From positions 62,001 to 126,000 of the forward strand of contig NZ_LIPV01000005.1 in NCBI RefSeq assembly GCF_001418255.1: a DNA stretch of 64,000 bases, in the 5' to 3' direction. Position numbers and translations under genes: made by a program. Shown one piece after another: positions 58,969 to 64,000 of the stretch. Positions within the stretch are counted from its first letter, which is position 1. The number at the start of each line of letters is the position of its first letter. The DNA is from Thiomonas bhubaneswarensis. Lineage in GTDB: Bacteria; Pseudomonadota; Gammaproteobacteria; Burkholderiales; Burkholderiaceae_C. The notes under the pieces are model-generated. The model saw nothing but the letters and a program-made list of their open reading frames with translations, did no database searches and was not told the origin of the DNA.

Positions 58969-60675
58969 ATGTCCCGACCCGACTTTTCCGACACCCAGCC
59001 ACAGCCGCACGAGGCCGACGCCGACATCGACGTCATGCTGCTGCTCGAGGGCACCTACCCCTATGTCTCGGGCGGGGTGTCGAGCTGGGTGCACCAGATC
59101 GTCAGTGGCTTTCCGCACCTGCGGTTTCATCTGGTGTTCCTCGGTTCGCGCGAAGAAGATTACGGCAAGCAGCGCTACCAGTTGCCGCCCAATGTGGCCG
59201 GGCTCACCCACCACTATTTGTTCAGCGATGCCGTGCTGCCCGCAGCGCATGAAGAACGCGGAGACGCCCAGACGGCCCAGCTCGTGGAGCAACTGCACGA
59301 GCTGATCCGCGAAGGCAACGACCGCGACAGCCGCGCCGAGGTGCTTCGCGCCAGCCTGGAGGCCATGCAGGACAAGCTCGACCTGGATTACTTCCTGCAC
59401 TCGCACCAGTCGTGGGCTTACCTCACTGCCCAGTATCAACTGCGCTGCACCGACCCGTCCTTCGTCGATTACTTCTGGACGGTGCGCACCATGCACACCC
59501 CCATCTGGACCCTGGCCACGCTGGCGCGCAAGCTGCCCCGGGCCAAGGTCTATCACACCGTGTCCACCGGCTATGCCGGGTATCTGGGCGCGGTGCTGGC
59601 GCGGCTGCACGACAAGCCGCTGATCCTGTCGGAGCACGGTATCTACACCAAGGAGCGGCGCATCGACCTGTTCTCGGCCAACTGGATCAGCGACAACACC
59701 CCGGTGCTCGAACGCACCGCGGGCGACGCCGGCTACTTCCGTCAGCTCTGGATCCGGCTGTTCGAGTCGCTCGGTCGCATGTGCTACGACGCCGCCGACC
59801 CGGTGATCGCGCTTTACGAAACCAACCGCCTGCGGCAGATCGCCGACGGCGCCAATCCGGTCACCACCTGCTGCATCGCCAACGGCATCAACGTGCCGCC
59901 GTTTGCCGCCACCCGCGCGCAGCGTCCGGCGCAGCCGCCGCTGGTGATGTGCCTGATCGGCCGCGTCGTGCCGATCAAGGACATCAAGACCTTCATCCGC
60001 GCCGTGCGCGTGGCGAGCAACCGCCTGCCCGGTCTCGAAGGCTGGATCGCCGGCCCCGAGGACGAACACCCCGAATACGCCCGCGAATGCCGGGAACTCG
60101 CCGCAAGCCTGCAACTGGGCGATACGCTCAAATTCCTCGGCTTCCAGCGCCTGACTGAACTGATGCCCAAGGTCGGCCTGGTCGTGCTGTCGTCCATCAG
60201 CGAGGCGCTGCCGCTGGTCATTCTCGAAGGCTATGCCGGCGGCGTGCCCTCGGTGACCACCGACGTGGGCTCGTGCCGCCAGCTTATCTACGGCCTGGGC
60301 GCGGAAGACGAAGCGCTGGGCGCCTCCGGCGACGTCGTCGGCATCGCCGACGCGCAGGCGCTGGGCGAGGCCTGCGCCGAGCTGCTGGGCGACACCGAAC
60401 GCTGGCAGGCCGCCAGCCAGGCAGGCATCGCCCGCGTGGAGCGCTATTACACCCAGCCCATGATGTTCGACAACTACCGAGCCGTCTACGACGACGCCCT
60501 GCAGCGCAGCGCTGCCCGCGCCGCGGGCTTTCACGATTCGGTCGGCGCCGTGGCCACCTGGCTGCGCGGCGAACCGCCCCTTGATGAACCCGCCGCTGCC
60601 GCCGAGCCGCCTCAAGGCGGCGGCAGCCCCCCCGGGGGGCAGAGAGGGCAAAGCCCGAACGTGGGGGCCAACTAG
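58969..60675 (+). CDS. pelF: Pel glycosyltransferase PelF
   Basis: PelF is a cytosolic GT4-family transferase that polymerises the Pel sugar from UDP donors. The start motif Leu-Leu-Leu-Glu-Gly-Thr-Tyr-Pro-Tyr-Val-Ser-Gly-Gly-Val-Ser-Ser-Trp and the donor-site Glu-x7-Glu (Glu-Ala-Leu-Pro-Leu-Val-Ile-Leu-Glu-Gly-Tyr-Ala) are present. ATG at 58969 gives 568 residues; a GTG at 58954 adds five. The C-terminal 30 or so residues are Pro/Gly-rich and encoded by strongly palindromic DNA, unlike the rest. It ends two bases before pelG. Confidence 0.93.
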   Translation: MSRPDFSDTQPQPHEADADIDVMLLLEGTYPYVSGGVSSWVHQIVSGFPHLRFHLVFLGSREEDYGKQRYQLPPNVAGLTHHYLFSDAVLPAAHEERGDAQTAQLVEQLHELIREGNDRDSRAEVLRASLEAMQDKLDLDYFLHSHQSWAYLTAQYQLRCTDPSFVDYFWTVRTMHTPIWTLATLARKLPRAKVYHTVSTGYAGYLGAVLARLHDKPLILSEHGIYTKERRIDLFSANWISDNTPVLERTAGDAGYFRQLWIRLFESLGRMCYDAADPVIALYETNRLRQIADGANPVTTCCIANGINVPPFAATRAQRPAQPPLVMCLIGRVVPIKDIKTFIRAVRVASNRLPGLEGWIAGPEDEHPEYARECRELAASLQLGDTLKFLGFQRLTELMPKVGLVVLSSISEALPLVILEGYAGGVPSVTTDVGSCRQLIYGLGAEDEALGASGDVVGIADAQALGEACAELLGDTERWQAASQAGIARVERYYTQPMMFDNYRAVYDDALQRSAARAAGFHDSVGAVATWLRGEPPLDEPAAAAEPPQGGGSPPGGQRGQSPNVGAN

Positions 60676-62046
60676 ATGGCCGGCATCGGCTTCGAGCTGC
60701 GCAAGCTGCTTCGCACCGAGTCCTATCTCGGGCTGCTGCGCGCTTACACCTACGCCTCGATCATCAGCTCCGGGCCGTGGGTGTTTTCCATCATCGGTCT
60801 CATCGCGGTGGGCGTGCTGTCGCTCGGCGTGGTCACGCCCGATGCGCTCATCACCCAGTTCCAGGTGACGGTGACCTATCTCATCATGGCCTCGCTCATC
60901 CTCACCGGCGGGTTGCAGCTGGGCTTCACCCGCTGGGTGGCCGACCGCTTGTTCGAGAAGCGCAAGGACGACATCGCCCCGGCCTATTTCGGCGTGGTGC
61001 TCGTCACCACCGCGGTCAGCGGCGGGCTGGGCTGGCTCACCGCACTGCTGGGCTTTCATGGCGTGAGCAATCTGTACCGCGTGCTCATCGTCGCCGGATT
61101 CACGCTGCTGTCCAATCTCTGGATCACCACGGTGTTCCTCTCGGGGCTGAAGCAGTACCGGGCCATCGTCGGGCTGTATGCGCTGGGTTATGGCATCTCG
61201 GTGCTGCTGTCCTACCTCTTCCGTCCCTGGGGACTGGAGGGACTGCTGCTGGGCTTTCTCGGCGGGCAGTTCATCATGTGGGTGCTGATGCTCTGGCTGG
61301 TGCTGCGCAACTTCCCCGTGGTGCGCCCCATCAGTCTGGCGTGCTTTCATCACAGGCAGATGTATCTCTCGCTGATTGCCGGCGGGGTGCTCTACAACCT
61401 GGGCGTATGGGCCGACAAGCTCACCTTCTGGTTCACCATGGGCACGTCCTCCCCAGTGATCGGGCCGCTGCGCGCTTCGACCATCTATGACCTGCCGGTG
61501 TTTCTCGCCTATCTGTGCGTCATCCCGGGCATGGGCATCTTTCTGGTGAAGTTCGAGACCGACTTCGTCGAGTGGTACGACAAGTTCTACACCGCCGTGC
61601 GCGAAGGCGGAGCGCTGCAGGACATCGCCCGCTATCACGACGGCATGCAGGGCGTGGTGCGTGAAGGGCTCTACCAGATCCTGAAGGTGCAGGCGCTGAC
61701 GCTTCTGGCGGTCTACACCTTCGTGCCCTCGTTGTTTGCATGGATCGGCATCAGCAGTCTCTACATCCCGCTGTTCCTGGTGCAGGCCGTGGCGGCGAGC
61801 TTCCAGGTGATGCTGCTGGCCGTGCTCAACGTGTTCTATTACCTTGACCGCAGGCGCGACGTGGTCGTCATCACCGCCACGCTCACCGTGCTGAACTTCG
61901 CGCTGAGCATGCTCTCCATCCACCTCGGCCCGGCCTTCTTCGGCTATGGCTTCGGCGTGGCCCTGCTCATCACGCTGATGCTGGGCATGGGGCTGCTGCA
62001 ACGCCTGTTTCGCAAGCTCGAATACCAGACCTTCATGCTGCAGTAG
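60676..62046 (+). CDS. pelG: Pel polysaccharide flippase-like membrane protein PelG
   Basis: The 456-residue protein has about 12 membrane helices and resembles Wzx/MATE exporters. The start Phe-Glu-Leu-Arg-Lys-Leu-Leu and the loop Trp-Ala-Asp-Lys-Leu-Thr-Phe-Trp are PelG hallmarks. It acts with PelD-E-F to carry the polymer across the inner membrane. It is the last pel gene. No terminator is seen in the 73-bp gap before the VOC gene. Confidence 0.93.
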   Translation: MAGIGFELRKLLRTESYLGLLRAYTYASIISSGPWVFSIIGLIAVGVLSLGVVTPDALITQFQVTVTYLIMASLILTGGLQLGFTRWVADRLFEKRKDDIAPAYFGVVLVTTAVSGGLGWLTALLGFHGVSNLYRVLIVAGFTLLSNLWITTVFLSGLKQYRAIVGLYALGYGISVLLSYLFRPWGLEGLLLGFLGGQFIMWVLMLWLVLRNFPVVRPISLACFHHRQMYLSLIAGGVLYNLGVWADKLTFWFTMGTSSPVIGPLRASTIYDLPVFLAYLCVIPGMGIFLVKFETDFVEWYDKFYTAVREGGALQDIARYHDGMQGVVREGLYQILKVQALTLLAVYTFVPSLFAWIGISSLYIPLFLVQAVAASFQVMLLAVLNVFYYLDRRRDVVVITATLTVLNFALSMLSIHLGPAFFGYGFGVALLITLMLGMGLLQRLFRKLEYQTFMLQ

Positions 62047-62119
62047 CCTCACCCTGAGCGGCTGCAAACGGCCTGGTTTGGGACTAGAGTTTGGGAGTTA
62101 ACAAAACAGGAGACTCATC

Positions 62120-62665
62120 ATGCTGGTCCACAAGATCCATCATGTTGCCTACCGCTGCAAGGACGCGCTGCAGACCGCACGCTGGTACGAGCAGCATCTG
62201 GGCATGAAGCTGGTGCTGTGCATCGCCGAAGACACCGTGCCCTCCACGGGCGAGGCCGATCCCTACATGCACATCTTTCTCGATGCGGGTCAGGGCAACA
62301 TCCTGGCCTTTTTCGAGCTGCCCACGCAGCCCGCGATGGGGCGCGACCCCAACACCCCGATCTGGACCCAGCACCTCGCACTGGAGGTCGGCTCGATGGA
62401 CGAACTTCTCGCCGCCAAGAAGCGGCTGCAAGAGGCCGGCATCGACGTGATCGGCCCCACCGACCACGCGCTGTTTCAGTCCATCTACTTCTTCGATCCC
62501 AACGGCCACCGCCTGGAACTGGCCTGCAACACCGCCAGCCCGAAGATGCTCGCCGCGCTCGACGCCGTGAAGTGGGACATGCTAGAAGAATGGGGCCGCA
62601 CCCGCAAGGCCCCCAGACACGCCGCCTGGATGCACGACGGCCGTTACAAGGAGATGTTCCAGTGA
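62120..62665 (+). CDS. VOC-superfamily metalloenzyme (glyoxalase/dioxygenase-like)
   Basis: The 181-residue protein has the paired beta-alpha-beta VOC fold. Putative metal ligands are the His in Ile-His-His-Val-Ala-Tyr, Glu in Ala-Phe-Phe-Glu-Leu-Pro, His in Thr-Gln-His-Leu-Ala-Leu and Glu in His-Arg-Leu-Glu-Leu-Ala. The substrate is unknown; the two coupled downstream genes make an aromatic-acid role likely. AGGAGA precedes the ATG. The stop overlaps the next gene's start as GTGA. Confidence 0.82.
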   Translation: MLVHKIHHVAYRCKDALQTARWYEQHLGMKLVLCIAEDTVPSTGEADPYMHIFLDAGQGNILAFFELPTQPAMGRDPNTPIWTQHLALEVGSMDELLAAKKRLQEAGIDVIGPTDHALFQSIYFFDPNGHRLELACNTASPKMLAALDAVKWDMLEEWGRTRKAPRHAAWMHDGRYKEMFQ

Positions 62666-63675
62666 GGCTGGCCACGCTCAAGACCACGTCGCCCGATGGC
62701 CAACTGGTCGTGGTGAACGACACCCTGACGCAGTGCCAGCCCGTGCCCGAGATCGCCCCCACCCTGCAGGCCGCGCTCGACGACTGGGCGCGCTGCGAGC
62801 CGCTGCTGCAGGGCGCGTCACAAGCGCTGCAGGCCGGACACGCCCGCCATGCCCGGCCCTTCGACCCTGCGGCCTGCCACTCGCCGCTGCCGCGCGCCTA
62901 TCAGTGGGCCGACGGCTCGGCCTATCTCAACCACGTCGAGCTGGTGCGCAAGGCACGCAAGGCCGAAGTGCCCGCCACCTTCTACACCGACCCGCTGATG
63001 TACCAGGGCGGCTCCGATAGTTTCATCGCCCCCTGCGATCCCATTGTGGCGAAAGAGAGTTGGGGCATCGACTTCGAGGCCGAGGTGGCCGTCATCACCG
63101 GCGAGGTGCCGCTGGGCGCCACGCCTGCGCAGGCGGCGCAGGCCATCCGGCTGGTGCTGCTGGTCAACGACGTGTCGCTGCGCCATCTCATTCCGGCCGA
63201 GCTGGCCAAGGGCTTCGGCTTCTTTCAGAGCAAGCCCGCATCGGCTTTCAGCCCGGTGGCGCTCACGCCCGACGAACTCGGCGCCGCCTGGCGCGACCAC
63301 AAGCTGCACTTGCCGCTGCGGGTGCAGGTCAACGGCAAGCCCTTCGGCCAACCGAACGCCGGGGTGGACATGAGCTTCGACTTCGCCCAGCTCATCGCCC
63401 ACGCCGCCAAGACGCGACGACTGGCGCCGGGCAGCATCATCGGCTCAGGCACGGTGTCGAACAAACAGGGCGGGCTGTGGGGCTCCAAGGTCGAGCACGG
63501 CGGCGTGGGCTATGCCTGCATCGCCGAGGTTCGCATGTACGAAAGCATCGAACAGGGCGAGGCCGTCACGCCCTTTCTGCGCGACGGCGACTTGGTGGAG
63601 ATCAGCATGCACGATGACCAGGGCAGGAGTCTGTTCGGCAGCATCCGCAACCGCGTGCAGGCGCTGCCGGAATGA
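62662..63675 (+). CDS. Fumarylacetoacetate hydrolase family protein
   Basis: The 337-residue protein cleaves fumarylacetoacetate-type products into fumarate and acetoacetate, or a related acylpyruvate. The metal residues are in Asp-Phe-Glu-Ala-Glu-Val-Ala-Val (Glu-x-Glu) and Leu-Leu-Val-Asn-Asp-Val-Ser-Leu-Arg; the family also has Gly-Ser-Gly-Thr-Val-Ser-Asn. The GTG start at 62662 overlaps the VOC stop and fits the family length; the open frame runs far upstream across the VOC gene but is out of family there. The stop overlaps the next start (ATGA). Confidence 0.88.
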   Translation: MRLATLKTTSPDGQLVVVNDTLTQCQPVPEIAPTLQAALDDWARCEPLLQGASQALQAGHARHARPFDPAACHSPLPRAYQWADGSAYLNHVELVRKARKAEVPATFYTDPLMYQGGSDSFIAPCDPIVAKESWGIDFEAEVAVITGEVPLGATPAQAAQAIRLVLLVNDVSLRHLIPAELAKGFGFFQSKPASAFSPVALTPDELGAAWRDHKLHLPLRVQVNGKPFGQPNAGVDMSFDFAQLIAHAAKTRRLAPGSIIGSGTVSNKQGGLWGSKVEHGGVGYACIAEVRMYESIEQGEAVTPFLRDGDLVEISMHDDQGRSLFGSIRNRVQALPE

Positions 63676-64000
63676 AGCTCTACACCTACTTCCGCAGCTC
63701 GGCGGCCTATCGGGTGCGCATCGCCCTGCACCTCAAGGGGCTGGCGTTCGACGCGGTGCCGGTGCACCTGCTGCAGGGCGGCGGCCAGCAGCATGCCGCC
63801 GCCTACGCCGCGCTCAACCCGAACGAAACCGTGCCCACCCTGGACGACGACGGGCTGGTCCTGACTCAGTCGCTGGCCATCATCGAATATCTCGACGAGA
63901 CCCACCCTGCCCCGCCGCTGCTGCCGGGCTCGGCCGCCGACCGCGCCCGCATCCGCGCCATCGCGCAAACGATCGCCTGCGACATTCACCCCATCAACAA
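63672..64000 (+). CDS. maiA: Maleylacetoacetate isomerase, zeta-class GST (cut by window edge)
   Basis: Only the first 109 codons are present. The glutathione-site motif Ser-Ser-Ala-Ala-Tyr-Arg-Val-Arg-Ile-Ala-Leu and Asn-Pro-Asn-Glu-Thr-Val-Pro-Thr-Leu, then Thr-Gln-Ser-Leu-Ala-Ile-Ile-Glu-Tyr-Leu-Asp-Glu, mark the zeta GST family. The enzyme turns maleylacetoacetate into fumarylacetoacetate, feeding the gene before it. Together they fit tyrosine/homogentisate or gentisate breakdown. The start overlaps the upstream stop (ATGA). Confidence 0.9.
   Translation, partial: MKLYTYFRSSAAYRVRIALHLKGLAFDAVPVHLLQGGGQQHAAAYAALNPNETVPTLDDDGLVLTQSLAIIEYLDETHPAPPLLPGSAADRARIRAIAQTIACDIHPIN

Noticed and set aside
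58723-62067. A 1114-codon open frame on the minus strand across pelE, pelF and pelG
   Set aside because: It mirrors the codon phase of three confidently assigned pel genes. Its product is a His/Gln/Asp/Gly mix with no recognisable domain, the usual result of antisense reading in high-GC DNA.

Overview
The window is a dense, GC-rich bacterial chromosome segment of about 64 kb. Gene content and order point to a betaproteobacterium of the Burkholderiales, most likely Thiomonas or a close relative. The evidence is the runs rodZ-ispG-hisS-yfgM-bamB, nadE-glnB, lapA-lapB-hldE-hldD, grpE-dnaK-dnaJ and rpsP-rimM-trmD-rplS, together with a complete pel exopolysaccharide operon. The genus is an inference; no rRNA gene is present to settle it.

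Layout. 1-6253 (minus): a housekeeping run rlmN-pilW-rodZ-ispG-hisS-yfgM-bamB, with bamB cut by the window edge. 6280-12496 (minus): ndk, rluB, scpB, a possible 51-codon ORF wedged between two coupled genes, a ferredoxin-type flavin reductase, glnB and nadE. 12495-14531: a DUF482 acyltransferase whose start codon overlaps that of divergent nadE, a low-molecular-weight phosphotyrosine phosphatase, and a tiny exported Lys/His-rich protein. 14682-18573: grpE, dnaK and dnaJ, with two good heat-shock (sigma32) promoters. 18588-27451: prfB with its programmed frameshift, pepN, fbp, tRNA-Thr(CGT), uvrD and guaC, plus two copies of a 166-170 bp palindromic repeat that looks like a MITE. 27501-29960: an MFS transporter and an unusual fusion of a ribosome-hibernation (HPF/RaiA-like) domain to a sigma-factor-like C-terminus. 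29935-33371 (minus): lapA-lapB-hldE-hldD for LPS heptose supply and LPS control. 33491-45978: amn, purM, perM, hda, a HAD phosphatase, pcnB, folK, two small minus-strand genes, the ribosomal-protein/tRNA-modification operon, a Nudix hydrolase and a CbiB-like membrane protein. 46003-48931 (minus): tatD and htpG. 49090-62046: pelABCDEFG. 62120-64000: VOC protein, fumarylacetoacetate hydrolase and maleylacetoacetate isomerase (cut by the window edge), an aromatic ring-cleavage end-pathway.

How the genes work together. Many neighbours are translationally coupled by ATGA, GTGA or TTGA overlaps. The Pel products form one synthase-export machine: PelF makes the polymer with PelD/E/G in the inner membrane, PelD reads cyclic-di-GMP, PelA trims and deacetylates in the periplasm, and PelB/C form the exit channel. 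Chaperone genes grpE, dnaK and htpG share a sigma32-like promoter signature.

Most novel-looking items: the HPF/sigma fusion at 28812-29960, the palindromic repeat family, a terminator-like hairpin in the guaC leader, a Tat-like signal plus a four-cysteine cluster at the N-terminus of PelA, and an 8-bp tandem repeat occupying the ribosome-binding region of the perM-like gene. All functional assignments were made by reading the sequence; no database search was run.
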